Of a DNA stretch of 64,000 bases, positions 49,137-60,805 are shown in pieces; the first letter of the stretch is position 1, and every line of letters begins with the position of its first letter. The DNA comes from Tetrahymena thermophila SB210 (Eukaryota; Ciliophora; Oligohymenophorea; Hymenostomatida; Tetrahymenidae), in NCBI RefSeq assembly GCF_000189635.1, contig NW_002476579.1, positions 1 through 64,000 of the forward strand, read 5' to 3'. The translations under genes were made by a program, and so were the position numbers. The notes beneath the pieces were generated by a model. That model made no database searches. It saw only the letters and a program-made list of their open reading frames with translations, and had not been told where the DNA came from.

Positions 49137-52100
49137 TCATATTTATTAGTTTTAAGATGAAAGAAGATGCAAAGTAGTTGGATTTAAGATTTCTCCTTAA
49201 ACACTTTATAATGGTGGAGTTGCTGAATTTATAACACTTTATGCTTATTAAATATTACTAAGTATTTATTGCTAGTTTATCTATAGTTATCCTATTATAT
49301 TTGAAGATGGTTGCTATTACTACTGTAGTGATAAATTCGGATTAACACTTGACTGGGCTAGTTGATTATGCATTAAATAATGTTATTATTATTAATATTG
49401 ATTATTTTACATGTATTATTGCTTCATAATCATATTGTTGTTATTGTTATTATTAAAGTATGGATATTGATGATGTTATGAATTATTCATATTTTAAATA
49501 AACCCTGGCTACTATTAATACTATTATTGATAGGAATCTAAATTGTTATATACTTATTTGATAAATCTTGAAAGTTTTTTCATTATTTATTAACAAAAGC
49601 AAACTGAAGTTATATTTGGATTTTTAACCAAATCAATTCTTTTTCTAAACTCTTCCAAGCTCTATTTCATTTAGCAAAAAACATTAAAAAAAGTAATAAA
49701 ACAATTTTGAATTTAAATAATTAAGTTAGTATAAAATTTATAAACAAAAACAAATGGAAAACAGTTTACCCTATCTACTTAGTGGTTTTTATAGTTAATA
49801 TCTTGCTCTATTTAATAAGAATCATATTTTTATTGATAGAAGCTATTTATAGTGTTTTATGATTGCAGCACAGCGTTTTCCATGATGTAATCTAGATACA
49901 TATTCGTGAGATTGTAAACCTTTTCTTAACTTTCTGATTCCAAATCTTAATTTTACTCCAAGTATTTTACTCTTGTTCTCAAAAATTAGTTTTCCTACAT
50001 CAATAGCTAAATCTATTTGTCCCTCTCATCTTATTATATATCTTAACTGTTACTCCCATGGTAGTTGTTGTAATTATTTATATTAGGATCTTAGTTGTTA
50101 TACAAACTTGCACTATTATTATTCACTCTGCTAACTTCTTTATATAATTTAATTATTAATAATTAAATAATAAAAAATAAATTTAAATTTCAAAAAAATT
50201 GTTTATAAACAATTATTAAATTTTTGAAATTCTTACATCTATTTACAATCAGCTATGGACTCAATTTATTGAGGTAGTCTTTACTAGATTCGCTTGATGG
50301 AGATTTCCCGTTTTTTTAGACTATTGGGGTTGAAGAATTAAAAGAATTAGAGGAATCATGGGACTGTATAGGATTAGTTGGTGTTCCTCTGTTTACCATT
50401 TAAGGTAGATATAACTGTGGTTATTAAAATTATTACTGATTTTAAAAATAGCTTGGATTCATATGTTGGTAGGGTTTCTGACCTATTTAATTTCTGTTAC
50501 TTACAAATGAATTAGGAGACATAAATGTTTATGATTAATTATTATTGATAGTTTAAACGTTTCCTAATTATAGTGCTTGATGAACATTATTCAAAGGGGC
50601 TAGTTCGTTACCATTAAATTAATTAACACCTTAAAAATCAATGTTGTTTGAATTTTATTGATTAAATTGTTGTTGTTAAAATTATGATGTTGTATTATTC
50701 TAATTAAGTTATTAATTAAATATTTAACTTGAATTTTATGAAATAAGATCCACATTTTATGATGAGGCTATCGTATTTTATGCATTACTATCCTAATCAA
50801 ATCCTAATTATCCATACTGATTGCTTCCCCAGGAGTAGACTGTGCCATCTTACAACAAAACTAAGGAATGCTTCGAACCACATGCTATTTACTTTATGCT
50901 TTTATCTTCAAAAAAAGATATTTTTTTTGGATCACTGCTTTTTAGATTCTCAGACGCACGTCCAAGTTATCCAGATGAGTTTAATCCCCAACTAAATAAC
51001 TCATTATTTTTTGACAATGCTAATGTATGTCCTTCTCCACATGCTACACTTACTATATAAGTATTCTGTAGAGCTTACACTTCTTTTGGAAATATCTTTT
51101 ATAATTAAATTATCTTATCAAATTTATGCATAATAAAATTATAAAAATACATCTGCTTTTGCTTAGCCATGACCCAGTTGTCCATTACTATCTCTTCCCC
51201 ATGTATATAGGCGGCCATTATTAGTAATAGCAGCACTATGAAAAGATCCTAAAGAAAATTAAATAATTTATTGCTTGCTAAGCGATTCAATTTGTAATGG
51301 ATGCTTTTAATTAACTATTTCAGCTTTGTATCCAAGTCTATTAAATCCTCCTTTCCCCCATGAGAATATCTTGAAGTTAGCAAAAAAATTATTCAAATAA
51401 ACTTTATTGTATTTAATAAATAAACAAATACTCTCCCTTATTTATCAATAGCAATTGTAAAATCAGAGCAAGCTTTCACTGATTCAACATTTCCTTCCCA
51501 ATAATCAGGACTCATTTCTAAGGGCTAATTTACATAATCAGTTTTTCCTGTATCAATTCCAAGCTGCCAATCACTAGAACTACCCCATACATACAATTTA
51601 TTTTAACTTTATGAATTATTTACATTTATTTGTTTTATTACTGCAACAGTGTGATTTTCTCCACATGAAATTTCTGAAATTTCCCATTAAATACCTTCTG
51701 GTTATTTCAAGCCATTAAAAATTTCAGGATATTATAAATCTTTACTCTCTTTATTTCCTAATTTTCCATATTCTCCAATTCCCCTTTTGTTTTAAATTTT
51801 TATTGTTGATTATTTATTAGCAAAAATTTGTGCAATCTTTTTATGCTAAAAAACTTTTTAATTATCATCAATTATGTTAAAATCTTTAAAAATTAAACTA
51901 AATTAAATTTAATTAATTTAAATTTTAAAAGTTATTTTTTTAAAAATATTCTAAATTAATTGGCTAATACGAAATTTATTAATTTTTACTATCTTTGACT
52001 TTTTAAATTATTGGTAGGGAATAATATCTTCTAAAAACCAATTGAAAGAGATTCATTTTTCAAAATAGATTTTTACTCTATAAAATTAATAATTTTTAAT

Positions 52101-53073
52101 TTTAAGACATTTTTATTTCGAAATTTTTCTCTATTTATAACTTAATTACTAGAAAAATTATATTTGTTAATCCATAATTAACTTTAATTTATTTATATTT
52201 TCTTAATTTATTCTTATTTTTAAAAGGAATCCTATTTAAATATTTCAAAATTAACTCAATAAAAGCCAAATCCTTTTATCATTAATACTTATTTGATAAT
52301 TCCTAATGATATAATAAAGCTAGAAAATCATTTGAAAATTTTTAATTGGTTCATTTGTTTATTTAACTTGCCATATACTTTAAACATTTTTGTATTCATC
52401 AAAAAATAGCTAATTATTTGCTTTATTACCAGCAGTAGACCTAATTTAATTCTGTACTCCAAGCGAACGAATGGTTAGTGCCAGTAGAAATATTATTTAT
52501 TTTCTATTTTATATTTAAAATAATTGCTTAAAAAAGGAAAGAATTGATTAGATTTAGTTTATTTAATCAAATTCTTATTTTCTGATAGTTTTTTCATTTG
52601 TTGCTTAGTATTTTTTGCTTTCAATTTTTTATTTTTTTTACTTTATTTGAGAGCTCTGTCACTTTAACTGGAATTTTTATCTACTCTGGTATATCTGCTT
52701 GAAATATTTGGTTATAATATTCATCTGATAGTCCTAACTTTCTGCCTAGATTGCATCCCCAAGCATAAACTTCAAAATTTGTGTCTATTGCGTAAGAATG
52801 ATTTGCTCCACATACTATCTTTTATGAATTAAATATATAAAATGTAAGTAAAACAAAAACTAAGTAAAGCATATTTATTAATTTTATATTAACTATAAAT
52901 GTAAAATCTTTTTTTCCTTTGAAATCATTTTATTTTAACTTTATTAGATAGGAAATCGAAAACGCTTGAAAAATTACTTTAACTATATTAGATATATCTG
53001 ATATTAGATGAGGAGTCTATACTTTATTCACACTCTTAACCTAATTGTTTACATACTGCTTGCTTTGAGACAT
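49137..53073 (-). CDS. RCC1-repeat protein with Q/N-rich C-terminus
   Basis: Eight exons: 53073-52978, 52818-52642, 52503-52430, 51783-51432, 51369-51151, 51095-50237, 50137-49770, 49661-49137; 889 residues with all phases closing. Residues ~33-390 contain RCC1 repeats: CGANHSYAID...VYAWGCNLGRKLG, STGTNHSFAW...VYCWGIGEYGKLG, CGENHTVAV...LYVWGSSSDWQLG, IFSWGKGGFNRLG, SFHSAAIT...LYTWGRDSNGQLG, CGEGHTLAL...LFSWGLNSSGQLG and CGSKHSLVL...VYSWGSNQYGQLG, i.e. a seven-bladed propeller. The remainder is Gln/Asn/Ser-rich, interrupted by a helical block (about residues 600-715: QENQFLRTRVKYLEQN and onward) and ending in poly-Gln/Asn. RCC1 propellers serve as GTPase exchange factors or protein docks; the partner is unknown here. 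Intron 3 is unusually long (646 bp). Confidence 0.9.
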
Positions 53074-54576
53074 TTCAACTATCTAATTATATTTGTAATA
53101 GATTTATCAGCCTACCTAAAAACTTGCTTACTTGCTAGATGACTTTTGCTTTTTTAGTATTTATATTATTTTGTTTTAGTTAGTTCGTTATAATTAGTAT
53201 GTATTGCTCTGTCAAATAAATAGTAAGTATCACAGTTTTAAATGCAAATCTAAGATATATGAATAATTAATTAATTTACTTATTCTTTTGAAATTATATT
53301 AATTATAACAAATAAATTTATAAGTCAACACTCTCTATAATAGTATGAATGTTATATCCTATCAATTTGAAAATTTCTGTTAAAAAATTTATTTTAATTA
53401 AATCTTTTTTAATGAATTTGTATCTAAATAAATTAATTTTAAAAATACTTTTTCTATATTTAAATTCATTACAAAGATACTAACAAATTAATTATTTTTG
53501 TAAACTCAAAAAAATACTACATTTTTTTACTAAAACCTAATTTTTAAGATAATACTTAAAAATTTTGTTAATCACAATACGAATATTTATTAAAATTTGA
53601 TAAATGAAAGTAAAAAGAAAACCAATAAAAGATAATATATGGTATTGTTTAATATCTTTTTAAATATTTTAATTGAATTTGTTATTATAAAATTTAAATC
53701 TTTAGAAAACAAAATTTTAATAAAGAAAAATGTAAATTTTCATTTTATTTGGGTTAAAACAAACATTTAATAAAGAATTAAATTTGTTTATATATATATG
53801 CATTTTAGGATTAGACTAAGTTTAGCAAATAGGTATGTTTTATAATAAACTATTAAAATATTAAAAAACAGTAAATAATTTATAATATATTATATTTTAA
53901 ATATCATTTAAATTAAAAGATTTGATATAATTAATAGGATTTTATTTATATATAAAGTCAAAATGAAATTAAAAAATATTGAAATTGATTGATTTATTAT
54001 TTTTTTAATTAATTCAAGCTGAATAGTATCTGAATCTTTCAGATTTTATGTTTTAGTCAACAAGGGAAATATTTTATTTCAAGCAAGTATTAATTAGTTA
54101 TGATAAAATTTCTTTTCTAAAATATTAACCATATGTTTTAAATATTTGTTGTATTTAATATATCGCCTATTCAGTTAAAATGCTGTGTTATTTCATTTAA
54201 TTAATTGCCTATTAATTTCTATGATTTTGTTTTTACCTAATTATCAATTATTATCAATTATAAAAAATAGAAAAACTATTTTATTATTTTACATTCTTAA
54301 TGAAAATTTTTTAATGAAATATTCATTTGACATTTTTGCCAGTCCATGCCAAAGATCATCATAATACTAGTAAAGGTTAGCTCTATTTATTTCATTATAT
54401 TATTTTATTTTTAAAAAATTAATTTACATTAAATCCTCAATAATTAAGTCCAAATATTGAAAAAAATTTATTTGGAATAATAAAACTTAATTTTAGGTTA
54501 AACATTTTTTAAATGCTTTTTTTAAATTTAATTAGTGAGGATTTAAATTATATAGATTTAAATATTTATAAATTTC
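53074..54576. other. Intergenic, AT-rich
   Basis: 1.5 kb between two minus-strand genes, with the RCC1-gene promoter presumably just above 53073. No gene or RNA seen. Confidence 0.55.
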
Positions 54577-56423
54577 TCACTAGCATATACAAATAAAATA
54601 ATTTCTAACAGCTAAAGGAGCTGTAAGGGTTTTCACTAATTGTTCTGCCGTCAAAATTCTGAATTCAATTTGATCACTAATTTGATGCCATCTATGAAAT
54701 AAATAATTAAAAATTAAAAATTTATTAGTAAACAATTATTCTATTTTATTCATGACAAGTTTAAAATTAACTTTTTGATTATAAAATTGTATTGTTTCTA
54801 AAAAGAACAAATATGAATTAATTTTATTATTTTTTTTATGTTATTAAATGTCAAATTTAAACAAATTTAAAATTAATGAATGAAAAAAATTAAAAATTTG
54901 TGTTTACCCTGAAAAATTGAGGTTCAAGTATTCAAAATATCTCTATTTTAAAAAAAGCTATAAGGAAATTAGCAAACTAAAGTTTTTATCATAACTACTC
55001 CTCCTAATTTAAAGATGTTAATTATTTAGTGTTATTTAAAAATAAATATTACTAAGTCATATCTAACGAAAATTGTGTGAGATTAGGACAATTAGTGATC
55101 ATAGTTTCTGATATTAACTTTGCATAGTCTTATAAATGCGAAACGTATTCTTAAACCCAAGAGCTTATACAAAAAAATATTAAATTAACTGTTAAAATGT
55201 TATACTTACTTTCCAATATGAAGAAAAAGTCCCTTTAAATTTTTACTATAATTAATAATTTTGGTAAGAAATTAGGTTGAGTATTCTTCTAACTAGAATC
55301 CATTTTCATTAAGACCTAAAATCACTTTGATATTTTTTAAATTGCCATTTTTGGCTATCAATTCTAAAAATGCATACAAACTTTTGACTTCTTTCAATTT
55401 TGTCCATCTTTATTTATTTGAAAAAAATAAATATAAATTAATTTACAGAAAAAATAAAAAAAATAAATTGATTTTTTATAAACTGAAAAAGTTGAACTAA
55501 AATTAATAAATTAACCTTGAAAAAACTATTTCGATTTCCTCTAAATCTACAAGACTATTTTAAAAAGAATAAAGTTGTTAGATTATGATTTCAAAAGCTT
55601 CTTGCTCTTCAATCCCATAATAGTTATCATAGTCTTCTTTTGGTATATTTTCAGTACTTGGTGTGATAGGTCTTCATTAAATTAAAAAATGATATTTTAT
55701 TTTTTTTGAAGTAACCTCAAAGTTAAAAAATTAATTACTCATAGACAGAAAAGGAAAAGCTCTTGATTTTCCTGCCATTGAGAGCTAGTTTTAAGAGATC
55801 AGATATTTAAGAGACATTTTCTTAAACTAAGACTAGGCTTTAGAAACAGCATAGAAAATAAAATTTAGAAAATTATCAATAAATTTTACAATGTCAGATC
55901 AATTTTTATAGAGTCTATTGATATTGTATTAGGAATTCTTTTAAGAAATTAAAGATATCGAATGTGAATTATTTCAAGCTCATATTTATTTTAAAATATA
56001 ATATCTTCTTGAGCTTCTCTGTATTTTCCATTAGACCATTCCTAAGCATAAAAATTAAATTAAATTGAAATAAAAGTTATATTTTCTTTACATTTAACGC
56101 ATTTATAGACTTTAAAAAGACATTAATACCTTTCAATTCTTGAATATTAAATTTGCATTTATGAAATTGTTCAGAAATTTCATTCGGATTTTAACTTTAT
56201 TTAAAAGTTTGAATAAAATTAAGCAAGGAATAAAGAAGGAGTACTTTTAGAAAATGACGTTAACTCCTTTCGCTAGAAGATCCTATTCAAAAATATCAGC
56301 AATTTAATTTTAAATGTTCATTTATTCATTTTCTACTATTAAATTTCTATATTCATACAAAAACTCTTCATGGACAGATTTAATCCTATAATTAATTTGA
56401 GAGAATGTTGTTTGCTTTTCCAT
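54577..56423 (-). CDS. Leucine-rich-repeat-like protein, nine small exons
   Basis: Exons: 56423-56245, 56194-56092, 56041-55890, 55837-55739, 55671-55516, 55407-55210, 55163-55053, 54940-54908, 54691-54577; phases close to 381 residues. Segments such as IQELKGINVFLKSINALN, LLKLALNGRKIKSFSF, LYAFLELIAKNGNLKNIKVI, LTKIINYSKNLKGLFLHIG and TMITNCPNLTQFSLDM have the periodic Leu/Asn pattern of the irregular LRRs of ciliates. An acidic insert (KEDYDNYYGIEEQEAFE) lies in the middle, and the C-terminus is FRILTAEQLVKTLTAPLAVR. Exon 8 is only 33 bases. I chose the ATG at 56423 (MEKQTTFSQINY); the frame is open further upstream but has no ATG, so an additional 5' exon is possible. Function unknown. Confidence 0.72.
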
Positions 56424-57834
56424 AAATTCAGGTCTTTTACTTTGACTTTGGATTTGGGATACTAATTACTGGTATTACTTTAAATTATCCTTCAACCTGA
56501 TTGGTATTTAGCTAGAATGATATTTGCATTTGCTTTGTTCTACCTAACTTTTTATATTTGTAATTTTAATGAATGATATGTATATTATTTACTAAGTTTT
56601 CACAAAAACTAACAAAAAGAATATAATAATTATTTAGAATATTAATAATTCCACCAGATAAATACTTTGGCAATAAAATAATTAATCCCTTTTTAAAACA
56701 TTAACAAAATTTATTTTTTTTGTGGAACATGTTCAACTTTCATTAAATAAGTAAAATAAAATAAAAGCAGCACAAAAATCTATCCGAAATCAAGTTAGTA
56801 ATTAACATTTAATTAAACATAAAACAAATAAAAATATTATTTATCATTTAAAAAACCTAAAAAGTTGAATTTGAATGTAATAGATTTTTAAAAATAATAA
56901 GATATCTCCTCATTGATGCAATTACCATTTTCAAATATATAATGACTAATAAAAATAAATATTATTTAAAATGTAATATTTCAAAAATAAATAAATGTTT
57001 ATAACCGATCTAATAGTAAATCAAATACATAAATTAAAAGATTCTTTTAAATGAGATGTTTGTTCAAATAATTTAAAAATGAAATATATTTAAACAAAAT
57101 TTAAATGGAAAAGTAATTAAAATAATGCATAAGAAATTGAATACCAATTATTAAACGAAAGAATTCAAAGCACTAAGTAATATTTAGCATTTAAGAACAA
57201 AAATAGTTAGTTTAAATATTTTTACGAATAAAATATTTATTTGTTTGTTGAAAATACAAATCTAATTTTGGGAAAATTTTTTTAAATGTATAAACCAAAT
57301 TTTATTCAAATGACAAATGTCTTTAAATGGATTAATAATTTTTAAATTTCTTCTGTCTGTTTACAAAATTTAAAAATGTATCTTTTGTTTGAAAAAATAA
57401 GTTTTAAATAAAAATATACCTTTATTTAATATTATTAATCATATAATCAAATGTTAATCATCAAACGTTTTTAAATAACTTCTATAATACTTATGTTAAA
57501 AGTTTCTATAACCCTACTATTTAAATAAGTAATTTACTTTTAAAAATAACTCATTTTTAGAAGAAAGTATTTTTAGCAACTTTATATTTATAATATTATA
57601 TTTTAGTCAAAAACTCTAAAAAGTTATTTAAAAAATGCTAAATTTCATAAAAAAAAATAAATCAATCACAAAAATAAGATTTTTTGAGAAATAACTCAAA
57701 TTAAAAAGTGCAAATTTCAGTGGAAAAAGATTATTTATTGCATTTAAATCAAATGATTAGCAATATAAATTAAAGTTAGTTTGTTTAGTTTGGGTGTTAC
57801 TGATCAAATCAATTTCTTAACTAGAATAAATCTT

Positions 57835-57957
57835 TCAAAGCAAATAATAAATATTGAGGTCTTCAATTTTAATTTGAATGTAATTTTCGTCTGATTTTCC
57901 CTCTATTTTATTTGATATATTCTTACACAAATTAAATAATTTCTCATTATCCTTCAT
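57835..57957 (-). pseudogene. Possible coding relic
   Basis: A 40-codon frame starts MKDNEKLFNLCKNISNKIEG and ends after IEDLNIYYLL. Upstream, the same frame continues protein-like (INIEVITELN) but is cut by TGA where a Gln codon could stand, three codons before the ATG. The GC content exceeds that of the surroundings. It resembles the LRR-like genes of this window in composition but I see no definite match. Could be a relic or one exon of an unrecognised gene. Confidence 0.25.
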
Positions 57958-58297
57958 AAAATGACGTCAATTTAGCTCTGTTATTACTTCAATATTTTTT
58001 ATTGATTTATACATTGTTTTATTGGTTAAGTATTTTAGTTTTAAAATATTTTCTAGTATAATTTTTAAATATTAAAAAACTAAATCTAATATTTTTTGAA
58101 AATTTAAATAATATTTTCATTTCATTTTATTTAGTTTTTGAAAATACATTTCTATTATCAAATTTTTTTAAATTTGCAATGCAAATAAATTTTCATTACA
58201 TTTAAAAATGTAAAAGATTTAATCAAATAATGAAAATTAATAAGAATCTTTTTCAGCTTTGATTATTGTTACAAATTAGAAAAACACAAAACTGAAA

Positions 58298-58615
58298 ATG
58301 CTAAACCTTTTTCTTTTCTTTTTATTTAATTTGTTTTTCTGCAAACTGCAGAATAAGGTTATTTTTAAACTTTCTAAACATATTTTTTGTCAATAAAAAG
58401 AACTTAATGTAATTATAGATAAAAACTACAATATCGACCAAAAAGAAAGAATGCTTAAGATAGTAGGAAATAATAAAATATTAACGTTTAAAATATAAAG
58501 TATATATGAGTAGAATACTTTTAATATATATATCAATTTCAATAAAAATTTAGATTGTGTTACTGATTTCATTTTTAAATTTTCTAAAGAGTCATTTTTA
58601 AATAAATCACTTTGA
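58298..58615 (+). CDS. Possible small secreted protein, unsupported by homology
   Basis: Open frame of 105 codons plus TGA under the ciliate code. The first 16 residues (MLNLFLFFLFNLFFCK) look like a signal peptide, and the rest is Asn/Ile/Lys-rich (NVIIDKNYNIDQKERMLKIV). In DNA this AT-rich TGA is rare and frames of this length arise by chance, so the call rests on the signal-like start alone. Confidence 0.3.
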
Positions 58616-58918
58616 ATTTAAAAAACTCTTTGTTATTTATGAAAGATTTAAAAAAGTTGTCTAATTGTTAATCAATCAATCAATCAAACTTTTTTAATCT
58701 AACTAATTATTTTTCTAAAATTAAATTTTCATTTAAATCAGTAAATTGGATAGAAATTTATTTATTTATTTGTTTATGAAGTAAGTAAGGAAAAGTAGAT
58801 AGATAGAAGTTATTTTAGTATATTTTTAAGTTAGACATTTTGTTTAGAGAAAGTAACTTTTTTTCACTTTTATTTAATTGTTGAGAGGTGAAGTGTAAAA
58901 AGTGAGGAAATTATGTTT

Positions 58919-59197
58919 TCAGTATGGAGCTCTGAAGTTAGGTGGAGGAGCGCCAGTAGTGAGATCAGTGCCCTTAGGTCTTCTGAAAAGCAGAATGTGG
59001 GGTTCTGGCCTATGAATTTCATAGTGAACCCATCCTCTACTTTACTATACGCCAAGAGATCTCCACTCAGCCTCTGTAAGAATTTTATTTTTGGGTATTT
59101 TTTTGAATACATTTTTAGGCAGAATCACATGTCTGTATTCATAATATTCATCAGTATACTTGTCACTATATTCAATTTCTTCAGGGAAGTGGGGCAT
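58919..59197 (-). CDS. CKS1: Cyclin-dependent kinase regulatory subunit CKS1/Suc1
   Basis: Single exon, 92 codons plus [23 protein letters not shown], the hinge region and [11 protein letters not shown] are diagnostic of CKS proteins. Conserved anion-binding residues (the Arg in YEYRHV, the Ser/Arg in QQSRGWVHY) are present, and the protein ends NFRAPY. CKS proteins bind CDKs and phosphorylated substrates and are needed for cell-cycle transitions. Only two TAA/TAG Gln codons occur, and GC content and codon choice are much higher than in neighbouring genes, as expected for a strongly expressed conserved gene. Start ATG at 59197 (MPHFPEEI) fits the family length. No introns. Confidence 0.97.
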
Positions 59198-60805
59198 TCT
59201 TGTAGGTAAAATATAGATTTTTTATTTTAGTGAGAGACTTTAATAGAGGAGTTGAGTTGTATAAGAGGGATAATCTAATTATAAGATATTTTGATAGAGT
59301 AATCTTAATCGAAAAATGAGGTACGCTGTAAAAGCTTAAGTAAAACTTCCTTTTTACTGTTTTCTTTTAAGATCAGGTTTTTTTTTTAATTTAAGATTTA
59401 TTTTATGTTTTTGTGTAATTTATATTATCAAATTTATTTGGCAACAACCGCTTCGCTTTATAAAATTCGAATAGATCTGATTCCAATAAATTAAAATCTA
59501 AAGCAATATCCAGATTTAAATATAGATTTGTTGGCATTCTGTTATTTCAAATGGGTAAATAAATGGTAAATTTTCAAACAAACTCTACTAAAATTTTATG
59601 CTCTTTTTTTAGTACTTAATTATATTTCTATTTTATTTTCTTTTTATTTTATTGAAATAAATACGAATAGGCTTTCGTTATTACAAAAAAAATTTAAATG
59701 AGCTTAGGAATAAGATATAAATGAATGAGGACTAATGCTATCATATCACTACTTATAAAAATAGAAAAGATTGAAAATTTCTTACTAAATTTATTGGGTA
59801 AGTAAGTAGGAAGATAGGTAATTCAAAGGATCAATAGATTTGCAATAAAATTTTTTATAGATTTGTTATCTATAAATTTTTATAGATTTGCAATTGAATA
59901 AATAAATAAATAAATAGATTTGCTTGGATAGAAGATTCTTATGAAAAAAGAAAAAATGTGATTATTATTAATATTATTATGTTTTTGCGCAAAAATTTTC
60001 AGCCAACATCTATAAATAAATAAATTACTTTTCGTTTAATTAGATTTAATTATTATTTCAACGGCATTCTCTTAAATATGCTGATTTAGTTTTCTTAATT
60101 TAATAAACACCATTCCTTAAGCAGAAACTCACTCCAATCTTTTTTATAAAATTTATTTTTAAATTATTTAAAAAAAAATACCCGTTTAAATTTAAACAGA
60201 ATCTTAAATCATTCTCATTTAAAAGGAAATAAATCAAATAAATTATAAAATCAGCTTCTTATTCTCAAAATTTGAGATTTGCTGAATATAATCAATGATT
60301 TAAACTAATAATATTGTAGAAAGATATTTATTAAAAAAATCTAAAAAAGTTTTTTTTTAAATTGAAAGAATTAATGCGATTCTTGGCTCCAATTTAATTT
60401 AATGCCGAATATTTATTTAAAAAAGTAATTAATTAATTTTATTGTTTGATTTTTTGTCTGGTTGATTTTATTATTTAAAATTATGCAAATATAGATAGAT
60501 AGATAAATAAATAGATATAGGTTAATTCATAAATGTAAATATTATTTCTATTCAAATATATTTTACTATTTAAAAATACACTCGAAAACCACATGAAATA
60601 CTTGCCTTTTTAAATTAAAATAACTAATTAAAGAAAATGAAGGATTGACCTTAATTTCTATTTAGGATTTTCCTAGGTTATGAAAGCAAGGTTAAGTTTA
60701 TATTTTTAAACTAATAATTTATCTATATATTGTTTATTAGGCCAACAATAGCTTTAAGAAATAATTATTAACTGTCTATTTTATAAATACTTTTAATAAC
60801 GTCTC
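59198..60805. other. Intergenic with simple repeats
   Basis: Upstream region of CKS1 (59198-59350 is less AT-rich than the rest) and 3' flank of the TTC7-like gene. Short repeats: tatagatttg at about 59858 and 59881, aaataaataaataaatag at 59898, atagatagatagataaat at 60492. No gene. Confidence 0.55.

Larger units (their letters stand above)
56424..58918. other. Intergenic with two weak coding candidates
   Basis: Mostly AT-rich. Contains a short open patch at 57835-57957 (minus) and a 105-codon plus-strand frame at 58298-58615, listed separately. tcaatcaatcaatcaa simple repeat at about 58670. Confidence 0.5.

Noticed and set aside
50759-51060. Two overlapping plus-strand ORFs
   Set aside because: Antisense to the RCC1-repeat exon 51095-50237.
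58913-59209. 98-codon plus-strand ORF, plus an 80-codon minus-strand ORF at 58870
   Set aside because: Both are out-of-frame shadows of CKS1.
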